Position numbers and translations under genes: made by a program
In this document: one piece after another, positions 51,077 to 59,786 of the stretch
How the letters are laid out: each line of letters begins with the position of its first letter
Position numbering within the stretch: position 1 is the stretch's first letter
Notes under the pieces: generated by a model
The model's input: only the letters and a program-made list of their open reading frames with translations
Told to the model about the DNA's origin: nothing
The model's database searches: none
DNA from: an uncultured Flavobacteriales bacterium
GTDB taxonomy: Bacteria > Bacteroidota > Bacteroidia > Flavobacteriales_E > Vicingaceae
Reading direction: 5' to 3'
DNA: 64,000 nt
Assembly (NCBI GenBank): GCA_937901255.1
Contig: CALCHN010000042.1
Coordinates: 161,492-225,491, forward strand

Positions 51077-51850
51077 TTGCAACCCGTTAGAGCCAAAAAA
51101 CATTTAGGACAACATTTTCTCAAAGATTTGTCTATTGCTGAAGATATTGTCAATAGTCTTGTTCAGACAGATAAATACGATACTGTTTTAGAAATTGGTC
51201 CGGGAATGGGCGTACTAACCCAATTTTTAATTCAACAAAAAAACTATACTACTTTTCCTATAGATGTGGATAGAGAATCTATCGCTTTTTTGGTAGAAAA
51301 GTTTCCTGAACTGAAAGGCAATATTATTTACGGGGATTTTTTAAAAATCAATTTGAATGAAATTGTAAACAATAAACCTTTTGCTGTAATAGGTAATTTC
51401 CCTTACAATATTTCCACACAAATTTTATTTAAAGTTTACGAATATCGCTACCAAGTACCTGAGTTAGTTGGTATGTTTCAGAAAGAAGTTGCCGAAAGAG
51501 TTGCTGCCAAGCCAGGCAATAAAACTTATGGTATCACCAGCGTATTGCTTCAAGCCTATTACGATGTTGAATATTTATTTACGGTAGATGAGCATGTTTT
51601 TGATCCTCCACCAAAAGTAAAATCTGCCGTAATTCGATTAACAAGAAACAGTACCGAAAAACTAGATTGTGATGAAGTTTTCTTTAAAGTAGTAGTAAAA
51701 ACGGCTTTTAACCAACGCAGAAAAACCATGCGAAATTCAGTAAAAGTTTTTTTGAACGAAGAAACGAAACAACACCCCATTTTAGACAAACGTCCTGAGC
51801 AACTTTCGGTAGATGAGTTTGTAATGTTGACTAATTTGTTGAAGGGGTAA
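51077..51850 (+). CDS. rsmA: 16S rRNA (adenine1518/1519-N6)-dimethyltransferase
   Basis: KsgA/RsmA of 257 aa, which dimethylates two adjacent adenines in helix 45 of 16S rRNA. The N-terminal signature VRAKKHLGQHFLKDLSIAEDIV, SAM motif I VLEIGPGMGVLTQFL and catalytic motif IV VIGNFPYNIST are all intact. The C-terminal part has FNQRRKTMRNSVK. The start codon is TTG: no ATG or GTG lies between the upstream stop and the conserved VRAKKHLGQHF, so the rare start is well supported. Confidence 0.94.
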   Translation: MQPVRAKKHLGQHFLKDLSIAEDIVNSLVQTDKYDTVLEIGPGMGVLTQFLIQQKNYTTFPIDVDRESIAFLVEKFPELKGNIIYGDFLKINLNEIVNNKPFAVIGNFPYNISTQILFKVYEYRYQVPELVGMFQKEVAERVAAKPGNKTYGITSVLLQAYYDVEYLFTVDEHVFDPPPKVKSAVIRLTRNSTEKLDCDEVFFKVVVKTAFNQRRKTMRNSVKVFLNEETKQHPILDKRPEQLSVDEFVMLTNLLKG

Positions 51851-51978
51851 TTCGTTTTTTCAGCTAATTATTCACTTTCTGTTTCAAGTATCCGCTTGGA
51901 ACAACTTAGTAACTCACTCTTGTTTTTTTTTTTTGACTAAAATCAACTTTATTACTACTTTTGATAAAAAACTGTATC

Positions 51979-52263
51979 ATGAACAACAAGAACCCCAAAG
52001 AAATAGCACTGTTTATTTCGAGTTTAGTTATTCCGCTATTATTTTATAGTATTCTTTCTATGGATAATATATACGAATATGCCGTTGTTGGAGCTATTTA
52101 CGAATTAACTTGGTTTCCCATATTGGCATGTATATTAATGTTGCCTTTTGCTAACGGTTATTTTTGGGTACAAGTTAAATTTTCATTCAAATCACTTTAT
52201 TTTTATGGTTTTTTAATAACAGCTCTTAATTTGGGGTTCTTTATTTATAAGAGTATTCAATAA
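51979..52263 (+). CDS. Small membrane protein, 94 aa
   Basis: Three hydrophobic segments (about residues 10-30, 40-60, 70-90). A frame open from TTG 51961 also exists, but the ATG at 51979 (MNNKNPKEIALF) is the more likely start. No family recognised. It is convergent with the MarC gene, whose stop codon is only 11 bp away. Confidence 0.6.
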   Translation: MNNKNPKEIALFISSLVIPLLFYSILSMDNIYEYAVVGAIYELTWFPILACILMLPFANGYFWVQVKFSFKSLYFYGFLITALNLGFFIYKSIQ

Positions 52264-52274
52264 AAATGTTTCCA

Positions 52275-52907
52275 TCACCCTAACACTCCCCTAACAATAC
52301 TAACAACAGCAACACTTATATACTCTATTCCAATAGCAATTACTATAAAACCTATTATTCTTGAGATAGCATTTATTCCCGAAGCCCCCATAAATTTTAC
52401 AATTAAAAAAGAACTTCTTAAAATAAGATAAGTAGCTAATCCTACCATAAAAACAGCAGCAATAATGGCTGTTATGTTTAACATACTTTCGTGTAGTTCT
52501 CTGTAGGATATCAATAAAGAAATAGAACCCGGACCCGCCAACATAGGAATGGCTAATGGAGTAAGAGAAAACCGCTCTCTCTTATCTAAATCTTTTTGAA
52601 CTCGTTTGTTTTTTAACCCTTTATGTTTTACAAAACTACCCGTAAGCAAAGCAAAACCAGAAGAAGTTATAATTAACCCTCCTGCAATTCGGAGCGAGTT
52701 TAAGCTAATATTAAAAAACTTTAAAATGTAATTTCCTACAAAGAATGCTATGAGTAAAATAACCACTACGTTTATTGATGTTAGCAACGAAGTTTTAGCT
52801 CTTTCAGCTAAGGATTCATCTTGGGTTAACCCTACAAATACCGGTACTGTTCCTAAAGGATTGATTACTGAAAACAATGCAGCAAAAGCGAATAAAAATA
52901 TTTCCAT
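52275..52907 (-). CDS. MarC family integral membrane protein
   Basis: 210 aa with six membrane helices. The family signature INPLGTVPVFVGLT in the first loop and RIAGGLIITSSGFALLTG, LTPLAIPMLAGPGSISLLI are all present. The function of MarC proteins is unknown; an old link to antibiotic resistance has not held up. A TAnnTTTG box (TAGCTTTG read on the minus strand, 52918-52925) just upstream suggests its own promoter. Confidence 0.9.
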   Translation of the reverse strand: MEIFLFAFAALFSVINPLGTVPVFVGLTQDESLAERAKTSLLTSINVVVILLIAFFVGNYILKFFNISLNSLRIAGGLIITSSGFALLTGSFVKHKGLKNKRVQKDLDKRERFSLTPLAIPMLAGPGSISLLISYRELHESMLNITAIIAAVFMVGLATYLILRSSFLIVKFMGASGINAISRIIGFIVIAIGIEYISVAVVSIVRGVLG

Positions 52908-53029
52908 GTTTTTTCTGCAAAGCTACTTTACAAAGCATCTATAGTAAATTATGCCTACTTTATTACAATGTTAATTTTACGGTTTAATCGGAGGAAATAA
53001 AATCCTTTTTTGTACTCAATTAAATTGAT

Positions 53030-53037
53030 TACCTTTG
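53030..53037 (+). promoter_or_regulatory. Promoter -7 box TACCTTTG of the DEAD-box helicase gene
   Basis: Matches TAnnTTTG 24 bp before the start codon. A TTTTTTG run ending at 53012 lies 17 bp upstream and can serve as the -33 element. Confidence 0.55.
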
Positions 53038-53061
53038 GTAATTAATAATTTATAACACTAC

Positions 53062-54276
53062 ATGACATTTTCCGATTTTAATTTTGAAGACTCCGTAAGC
53101 CAAGCTCTTGAAGCTATGGGCTTTGATAAACCAACTCCTATTCAACAACAAGCTATTCCTGCCATTATGGAAAATAAAGACATGATTGCTTGTGCCCAAA
53201 CAGGAACAGGAAAAACAGCCGCTTTTGTTTTGCCAATATTAAATAGTATTGCTAAAAATGGTTCTTCAGGAAAGGTTTCTACCTTGGTAATTGTTCCTAC
53301 AAGAGAGTTAGCAATGCAAATAGACCAACAAATTGAAGGTTTTAGCTACTTTACCAATGCTACATCTATTGCTATTTATGGTGGTGGAGATGGAAAAACT
53401 TTTGATGCTGAAAAAAAAGCCCTCATTACTGGTGCCGACATTGTAATTTGTACTCCAGGGAGAATTATCTCTCACCTCAACATGGGCTATTTCGATACTT
53501 CGGGTATTAAACATTTTATTTTGGATGAAGCAGACAGAATGTTAGATATGGGTTTTAATGAAGACATTACAGGCATTGCTAAAAAATTACCTCCAAATCG
53601 ACAGAATTTACTTTTTTCGGCTACCATGCCGCCAAAAATCAGACAATTATCCAATCAATTATTAAAAAACCCAGTAACCATAAATATTGCCATTGCTAAA
53701 CCCAACGAAGGCATTATGCAAGTGGCTTATTTGGTTCATAATCATCAAAAAATTAATTTAATAAAACACTTGCTCAGTGGTAAAATGAATGAACATATCA
53801 TCATTTTTTCATCTCGTAAAGTTTCGGTTAAAGAAATTACCAAAACCCTTACAAAAGAAAATTTACCTGCAAAAGCCATTCACTCTGACTTAACTCAACA
53901 AGAAAGAGAACAAGTATTGTTGGATTTTAAAAACAAAAAAGTACATATTTTAGTTGCCACAGATATCCTCTCTAGAGGGATAGATATTAAAGGAATTGAT
54001 ATTGTGTTGAATTACGATATTCCTTCGGATGCAGAAGATTATGTGCACAGAATTGGGCGAACTGCCAGAGGCGACAACGGAACAGGGTTAGCTATTACTT
54101 TTATTAATGCCGATGATGTTTATAATTTCTCTAAAATTGAAAAACTTATTGATAAAGAAGTGAAAAAATTACCGCTACCAGAAGGTTTTGAAGCTGGACC
54201 GGAATATAAGGTAACTGCTAAAAAACCATTTCATCACAAAAAGAATAACCATTTTAAAAAAAAGCAAAAATCGTAA
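53062..54276 (+). CDS. DEAD-box ATP-dependent RNA helicase (RhlE-like)
   Basis: 404 aa with all helicase motifs: Q motif PTPIQQQAIP, I AQTGTGKT, Ia PTRELAMQ, Ib TPGR, II DEAD, III SAT, IV IIIFSSRK, V VATDILSRGIDIKG and VI HRIGRTAR. A basic His/Lys-rich tail (residues about 385-404) probably binds RNA. It matches the RhlE-like group involved in ribosome assembly, RNA decay and cold adaptation. It has its own promoter box and is followed 21 bp later by the aminotransferase gene. Confidence 0.93.
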   Translation: MTFSDFNFEDSVSQALEAMGFDKPTPIQQQAIPAIMENKDMIACAQTGTGKTAAFVLPILNSIAKNGSSGKVSTLVIVPTRELAMQIDQQIEGFSYFTNATSIAIYGGGDGKTFDAEKKALITGADIVICTPGRIISHLNMGYFDTSGIKHFILDEADRMLDMGFNEDITGIAKKLPPNRQNLLFSATMPPKIRQLSNQLLKNPVTINIAIAKPNEGIMQVAYLVHNHQKINLIKHLLSGKMNEHIIIFSSRKVSVKEITKTLTKENLPAKAIHSDLTQQEREQVLLDFKNKKVHILVATDILSRGIDIKGIDIVLNYDIPSDAEDYVHRIGRTARGDNGTGLAITFINADDVYNFSKIEKLIDKEVKKLPLPEGFEAGPEYKVTAKKPFHHKKNNHFKKKQKS

Positions 54277-54297
54277 CTTCTTAAAAAAACTGAATTT

Positions 54298-55458
54298 ATG
54301 CCCGAATATCCAGGACTAATAAAATCAAAATTGCCAAAGGTTGGCACTACTATTTTTACTGTAATGAGCAGGTTAGCTCAAGAGCATAATGCTATCAATT
54401 TATCTCAAGGTTTTCCCGATTTTAGTAGCGATGAAGTTTTACATGATTTGGTAAGAACAGCCATGAAAAATGGTCATAACCAATATGCTCCTATGCCAGG
54501 CTTAATGGAATTAAGAGAGCAAATTGCCGCAAAAACAGAACAGCTTTATGGAGCTATTTATCATCCGGAAACAGAAATTACCGTAACAGCTGGAGCAACA
54601 CAAGCCATTTACACAGCTATTACCGCTGTTGTTCATGAAGATGATGAAGTAATTATTTTTACTCCCGCTTACGATTGTTATGAACCAGCCATAGAACTCA
54701 ATGGAGGAAAATCGGTAATTGTTCAAATGCGTGCTCCCGACTATAAAATAGATTGGACCCATGTTAGGAAATTAATCAATCCTAAAACAAAAATGATTAT
54801 TATTAATACACCTCATAACCCAACAGCAACGGTGTTTTCTAAAGATGATTTTTTAGCGTTAGAAAAACTTATCGCCAATACCGATATTATTGTTTTGAGT
54901 GATGAAGTATATGAACATATTATTTTTGATGAAAATAAACACTATAGTGCATCTATGTTCCCAAAGTTGGCAGAACGTTCTTTTATCGTTTCTTCATTTG
55001 GAAAAACTTTTCACAATACCGGTTGGAAAATGGGTTACTGCATTGCTCCCGAAACATTAATGAGCGAATTTAGAAAAGTACATCAATATGTTGTTTTCTC
55101 GGTAAATACTCCTGCTCAGTATGCCTTAGCAGAATACCTTAAAAATGAAAGTAATTACTTATCCTTAAGTGCTTTTTATCAACAAAAAAGAGATTTCTTT
55201 ACTTCCGTAATACGAAATTCTAAATTTGAAATTTTACCTTCAAAAGGCACTTATTTTCAGTTACTAAGCTACAAAAATATTTCTGATGAAAAAGATACCG
55301 ACTTTGCAGTAAGGCTAACGGTTGAACATAAGTTAGCAGCTATACCTGTCTCCGTTTTTTATAACCAACCTGTAGATGAAAAAATCTTGCGTTTTTGTTT
55401 TGCTAAAAGTGAAAAAACCCTTGAAAAAGCTGCTGAAATAATGAACAAAATTGTTTAA
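54298..55458 (+). CDS. Methionine aminotransferase (YbdL-like, PLP-dependent class I)
   Basis: 386 aa. Fold type I aminotransferase with GATQAIYTAITAVVHEDDEVIIF, NTPHNPTATVF, LSDEVYEHIIFD and the PLP-binding Lys in SSFGKTFHNTGWKMGYC. The N-terminus SRLAQEHNAINLSQGFPDF is characteristic of the methionine/kynurenine aminotransferase group. It transfers the amino group of methionine (and aromatic residues). A nitrilase-family omega-amidase is encoded 3 kb downstream; such pairs act together in removing the 2-oxo amide by-product when glutamine is the amino donor. Confidence 0.88.
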   Translation: MPEYPGLIKSKLPKVGTTIFTVMSRLAQEHNAINLSQGFPDFSSDEVLHDLVRTAMKNGHNQYAPMPGLMELREQIAAKTEQLYGAIYHPETEITVTAGATQAIYTAITAVVHEDDEVIIFTPAYDCYEPAIELNGGKSVIVQMRAPDYKIDWTHVRKLINPKTKMIIINTPHNPTATVFSKDDFLALEKLIANTDIIVLSDEVYEHIIFDENKHYSASMFPKLAERSFIVSSFGKTFHNTGWKMGYCIAPETLMSEFRKVHQYVVFSVNTPAQYALAEYLKNESNYLSLSAFYQQKRDFFTSVIRNSKFEILPSKGTYFQLLSYKNISDEKDTDFAVRLTVEHKLAAIPVSVFYNQPVDEKILRFCFAKSEKTLEKAAEIMNKIV

Positions 55459-55525
55459 AACTCTTAAACGTAAGCTTTTTGTAACTAGCTAATTATTATT
55501 ACTTTTCGGTTTCTAAAATTCGGAA

Positions 55526-58477
55526 ATGCAATTAGTTTTTAAAATAAGTTTATTCATTACTTTTTACCTTGGAGTAACAACTAATATTAGTGCTACTGTC
55601 CCAACAGATACCACTAAAAGCAATCAACAAATTTATTATTTCATTTCTAACAGAGATGCTGATGATGGTGCTTTTAGTATGTATAAAGCTCGTACCAACC
55701 AAAGTGGCATTTCATCAACAATTATTAAAGGAAACTTTGAAGTAAAAGGTTATCCTCACATGAGAAAAGCAGAAATTTCTGTTTACAATATCTCTACAGA
55801 TGAACTAGTTGGTGTTTATAAAACCAATCCTACAACCGGAAATTATTTGGTAATTCTTATTCCAAATGTAAAATACGAATTTGTAATCAATACTTATGGC
55901 TATGCTCCAATTAAGAAAACTGTTGAAATTCCTGCCTATGCCAGTACCAATATTATTGATGAAATTTCTAAACAAAAAATTACCTTAGAAATAGACGAAG
56001 AACCTATAAAACACACTTTAAACACTTGGATAATAGAAGAAAAAGAACCTACCCTGTTTTTACTAACTGTTTATGATGAAAATCTTGATAAAAAAGAACG
56101 CATAGAACTTTATGAATCTGCCGTTTTTGATGCAGAAGAACCAGGTAGAAGAGAAATTAAAGAACTTCAGTTTGAAAATATTGATGAAGCCTTAAAAAAA
56201 CAAGCTGAGTTAGAAAATAAAAAACCCGAATTGGCTGAAAAAGCTTTTCAAAAGAAAGATTACAAAACAGCCGAACAACTTTATCGTGATTTATTGGCTT
56301 ATGATTTAAACGATGCTTTAATTAATTATAAAATAGGAGTAAGCTCCTTTCATTTAGAACATAATAAACTTAAAGCACTTCCTTTTTTGCAACGAGCGTT
56401 AAATGGCAGTAACATTCCTTATGATGTTCATTATTATTTAGGAGTAATTTATCACTCTTGGGCAGATTTTGCTAGAGCAGAAATTGCCTTTAAAAAGTTT
56501 AAAGAAAAAGCTACACCAAAAGAGCTTCAAGCACTTAATATAGATAGGTTGTTGGAGTTTTGTAATAATGGGAAAATTATAGTACAAGAGCAGTACGATA
56601 TGGAAATTATTTCCAAAACAACTGCCAACATTTCCAAACTAAATAAAGTCTTTCCCGAAGAAATTAATAAAGACAATTTACTGGAGAAAACAGCTTTTTT
56701 CATTTCGCCTATTGACGAAAAAAAGAAAGAACAACTTTGGATGTTTAAAACTGTTCAGAATGAAATGATACAAACAAGTTATGGCTTAACAGAAAGTAAT
56801 GGTAAAGATTTATTTGTAAACTTTTTAATTGGTGGAGATAAGTGGAGCATCCCAAAAATTTTAGGAGAGTATATTAACACCCCATATAACGAAGACTACG
56901 CTTATGTAACTCCCGATGGTAAAACACTTTATTTTGCTTCTGAAGGACATAATAGCATGGGAGGTTTAGACATCTTTAAATCTACCCGAAATGAAATTAC
57001 CGAGCCTTGGGGAAAACCCATCAACATGGGCTATCCTATCAATTCTCCTTATGATGATTTTATGTTTGTCCCTGCTCAAAATGGGGAAGAAGCTTACTTT
57101 ATTTCTAACAGAAGAAATGTTGCCGAAAACCATGATTTGTATAAAATAAAAATGCCCAAACCACCTTTAACCCTTACTATTATTAAAGGTCATTTTATGA
57201 CACAAGATTCTATTCCAGATTTTGAGGCGACCATTACGGTTTACAACACCAATAATCAGGAAATAGCAGGAATTTACAAAACCAATAGCAATAACGGAAA
57301 TTACCTGATGGCTTTAATTCCAGGAGTAAAATATGAATTTAACATAACTACCAACTTTAATTATAGAGAACATACGGCTTTTGTAACCATACCTTTTCAA
57401 AATGAATCGTTTCCGTTGAGGCAAAATATCCGCTTAAAAAAAGAAGGCAGATTTGAAATACTAAATGTAGATAATTTTTTCACTCAACAAGAAGCAGAAA
57501 ACGCACCTACTTACCAACTCACCAAAAAAGATTTTGATGTGCCGGGAAATAATCAAGATCAACACGAACATAAATCTGACAACAAAATAAAAGTGCTTTC
57601 GGCAGAACAAAAACAACTAATAAAAGAAGCTCAACAGTTTTATACTAATAAACAATATTTAAAAGCAGCTCAAGCTTTTGAGAAAGTAGCTCCACTTATT
57701 GATTTAACAGAAAAACAAGCCTATATGTATGGTAAAAGTCTTTTTTATATTTCGAAAGAATACGAGAAGATTTTAATTTATTTAGAACTTGCTGCAACAA
57801 GTAAAGCCATTCCTTACGATGTGTTTTATATGTTAGGAAAAACCAACCACTTAGCCTACCGATTTGAAAGAGCTGTTGTTGCCTATGAAAAATACAAATC
57901 GTTAGCTCCAGAAAATGAGTTGGCAGAAAGAGATATTGACAATGAAATTGTACTAAGCAAATTTGGGAAAAACATCATAAACAATCCTAAACCTGTTGAG
58001 GTACTTGAAAAGAAAAGTGTAAAAACAGATAATTTTCACACCATTTACGGCTCAGTTAAAACTAACGCAAAATTGTTGGTAGCTCCAGATGATATGCTTT
58101 CGGATATCGATAAAAAAGAAAATTTTAAGCCTATTATGTACCTCAATGAAAACAAAACCATGATTTACTATGCAAGTTATGGTAATAATAAAGACCATGG
58201 AAAAGACATTTATTTAATGAAAAAATTACCTAATAACACGTGGACAACACCTATAAATATTGGAGAAACTATCAATACTTCAGGAGATGAAGACTATCCC
58301 TTTTTAAGTGAAGATGGCAGAACAATTTATTTTAGCTCCACAGCTCATGGAAGTATGGGAGGTTACGATGTGTTTAAAAGTTCTTGGGATGATAAAACAA
58401 ACTCTTGGTCAACACCCGTAAATTTGGGAGCACCAATAAATTCGCCATTTGACGATTTATTTTATGTGGAAGAATAG
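55526..58477 (+). CDS. Two-module TPR/PD40 protein without OmpA domain, 983 aa
   Basis: A signal peptide (about 1-24) is followed by two similar halves. Each has an Ig/carboxypeptidase-regulatory-like domain (TIIKGNF...VYN...YKTN...GNYLxxLIPxVKYEF; about 67-150 and 550-640), a TPR region (about 240-345 and 690-800) and PD40 propeller strands (about 450-545 and 865-983; GKTLYFASEGHNSMGGLDIF, GRTIYFSSTAHGSMGGYDVF). It resembles the T9SS-linked PD40/OmpA proteins but ends after the propeller, with no peptidoglycan-binding domain. Probably periplasmic or outer-membrane associated. Confidence 0.8.
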   Translation: MQLVFKISLFITFYLGVTTNISATVPTDTTKSNQQIYYFISNRDADDGAFSMYKARTNQSGISSTIIKGNFEVKGYPHMRKAEISVYNISTDELVGVYKTNPTTGNYLVILIPNVKYEFVINTYGYAPIKKTVEIPAYASTNIIDEISKQKITLEIDEEPIKHTLNTWIIEEKEPTLFLLTVYDENLDKKERIELYESAVFDAEEPGRREIKELQFENIDEALKKQAELENKKPELAEKAFQKKDYKTAEQLYRDLLAYDLNDALINYKIGVSSFHLEHNKLKALPFLQRALNGSNIPYDVHYYLGVIYHSWADFARAEIAFKKFKEKATPKELQALNIDRLLEFCNNGKIIVQEQYDMEIISKTTANISKLNKVFPEEINKDNLLEKTAFFISPIDEKKKEQLWMFKTVQNEMIQTSYGLTESNGKDLFVNFLIGGDKWSIPKILGEYINTPYNEDYAYVTPDGKTLYFASEGHNSMGGLDIFKSTRNEITEPWGKPINMGYPINSPYDDFMFVPAQNGEEAYFISNRRNVAENHDLYKIKMPKPPLTLTIIKGHFMTQDSIPDFEATITVYNTNNQEIAGIYKTNSNNGNYLMALIPGVKYEFNITTNFNYREHTAFVTIPFQNESFPLRQNIRLKKEGRFEILNVDNFFTQQEAENAPTYQLTKKDFDVPGNNQDQHEHKSDNKIKVLSAEQKQLIKEAQQFYTNKQYLKAAQAFEKVAPLIDLTEKQAYMYGKSLFYISKEYEKILIYLELAATSKAIPYDVFYMLGKTNHLAYRFERAVVAYEKYKSLAPENELAERDIDNEIVLSKFGKNIINNPKPVEVLEKKSVKTDNFHTIYGSVKTNAKLLVAPDDMLSDIDKKENFKPIMYLNENKTMIYYASYGNNKDHGKDIYLMKKLPNNTWTTPINIGETINTSGDEDYPFLSEDGRTIYFSSTAHGSMGGYDVFKSSWDDKTNSWSTPVNLGAPINSPFDDLFYVEE

Positions 58478-58508
58478 CCCACCCCAACCCTCCCGAAGGG
58501 AGGGAGTA
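58478..58508 (-). repeat. REP-like palindromic element, copy 4
   Basis: Begins at the base after the PD40-gene stop codon. Read on the minus strand it is a CTCCC...GGGAGG palindrome with the tail GTTGGGGTGGGC, the same as copy 1. It is well placed to act as the terminator of that gene, 26 bp before the next start codon. Confidence 0.65.
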
Positions 58509-58533
58509 AGTTTTAGTCTTAAAAGTAAATAAT

Positions 58534-59358
58534 ATGAATCTTAAAATATCCATTATACAAACAGAATTACACTGGGAAAACGCAGCTAGCAACTTAGCCA
58601 TGTTTACCCAAAAAATTGCTTCTATAAACGAAACTACCGATGTTATTGTATTGCCCGAAATGTTTACCACAGGTTTTAGTATGAATTCCGAAAAATTAGC
58701 TGAAACCATGGAAGGCAAAACCATTGCATGGATGAAAGAACAAGCTAAAAATAAAAATGCTGCTATTGTCGGAAGTTTAATTATTAAAGACCAAATTATC
58801 TCCCCTTCGGGGAGACCAAGAGAGGCTTTTTTCAACCGATTGTTATGGGTTTTCCCTAATGGAGAAATTAAGCATTACGACAAACGCCATTTATTCCGAA
58901 TGGCAGGAGAAAACAATTATTTTTCTCCCGGCAAAACAAGGTTAATAGTTGAATTTAAAGGTTGGAAAATTTGTCCGATGATATGCTACGATTTAAGATT
59001 TCCTGCGTGGAGCAGAAACATTCATTTCGGTAAAAAAACGAATGAGCTGGTATTCGATTGTTTAATTTATGTTGCCAATTGGCCACAGCCTAGAGTTTCG
59101 CATTGGGAAAAATTATTAGAAGCTCGAGCCATAGAAAATCAATGCTATGTTGTTGGTGTAAATAGAATTGGTAAAGATGCTAACAACATTCCTTATTCAG
59201 GAAGCTCGGCAGTTATTAATCCAAAAGGAGAAAAACTGAGTACTACTCAACCACATCAAGAAAACATTGAAACTATTACTTTAAGTTTTGAAGAAATGAA
59301 ACATTATCGTGAAAAATTTCCAGCTATTCAAGATGCTGATAGTATATCATTTGAATAA
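58534..59358 (+). CDS. Nitrilase-family amidohydrolase, omega-amidase (YafV-like)
   Basis: 274 aa with the nitrilase triad Glu42 (VLPEMFTTGF), Lys117 (YDKRHLFRMAGE) and Cys151 (GWKICPMICYDLRFP). The FRMAGE and NWPQPR segments point to the omega-amidase subgroup, which hydrolyses 2-oxoglutaramate and 2-oxosuccinamate, consistent with the methionine aminotransferase nearby. Residues about 87-97 (QIISPSGRPREA) have no counterpart in relatives as I know them and coincide with a palindromic repeat in the DNA (58800-58826), so this loop probably arose by repeat insertion in frame. Confidence 0.88.
   Translation: MNLKISIIQTELHWENAASNLAMFTQKIASINETTDVIVLPEMFTTGFSMNSEKLAETMEGKTIAWMKEQAKNKNAAIVGSLIIKDQIISPSGRPREAFFNRLLWVFPNGEIKHYDKRHLFRMAGENNYFSPGKTRLIVEFKGWKICPMICYDLRFPAWSRNIHFGKKTNELVFDCLIYVANWPQPRVSHWEKLLEARAIENQCYVVGVNRIGKDANNIPYSGSSAVINPKGEKLSTTQPHQENIETITLSFEEMKHYREKFPAIQDADSISFE
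58800..58826 (+). repeat. REP-like palindromic element inside the nitrilase coding sequence, copy 5
   Basis: CTCCCC (58800-58805), TTC, GGGGAG (58809-58814) is a perfect 6-bp palindrome. ACCAAGAGAGGC follows, which differs from the GTTGGGTGGGGC tail of copy 1 mainly by transitions. It keeps the reading frame and encodes SPSGRPREA at the position of a surface loop. Confidence 0.6.
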
Positions 59359-59385
59359 TTTTAATATTTTTGCATAAAACAGCTT

Positions 59386-59649
59386 ATGTTTCCAAAAAAT
59401 AATCAGCCATCAAAAGATAAAAATACACTTAGTGGCATTGTTAGCATAAACGATTTAAAAGAAATGGAGTTTAACGATAAAGAGTTAACTCCACAGCAAC
59501 ATTTAGCCCTAAAAAACTACGACAGATACAGGGTTAAAGAACTAAATAAACAAAAATCAGAAAAAGATTTTCATAAAACTTACCTACAACTTCAAGCAAT
59601 GGCAAACCTAACGCCTTTTGAAGACTTTTTAAGAGAAGAGTATTTTTAG
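59386..59649 (+). CDS. Small conserved hypothetical protein, 87 aa
   Basis: Charged, soluble, helical, with the segments GIVSINDLKEMEFNDKELTPQQHLALKNYDRYR and LTPFEDFLREEYF at the C-terminus. I recall similar small Bacteroidota proteins but no function. It lies 27 bp after the nitrilase gene on the same strand and is likely co-transcribed with it. Confidence 0.7.
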   Translation: MFPKNNQPSKDKNTLSGIVSINDLKEMEFNDKELTPQQHLALKNYDRYRVKELNKQKSEKDFHKTYLQLQAMANLTPFEDFLREEYF

Positions 59650-59786
59650 TAGATTAACTTTTAATTCTGCTAATTTTTTTATAGAAAATACCTAAAATAG
59701 CTAATCTAAGCTATAAATTCATTTTATTTTCTCCTCAAAAAAATCTTATTTTTACCAAAAACTTTATCTTGAACGTTAACGCTCAA

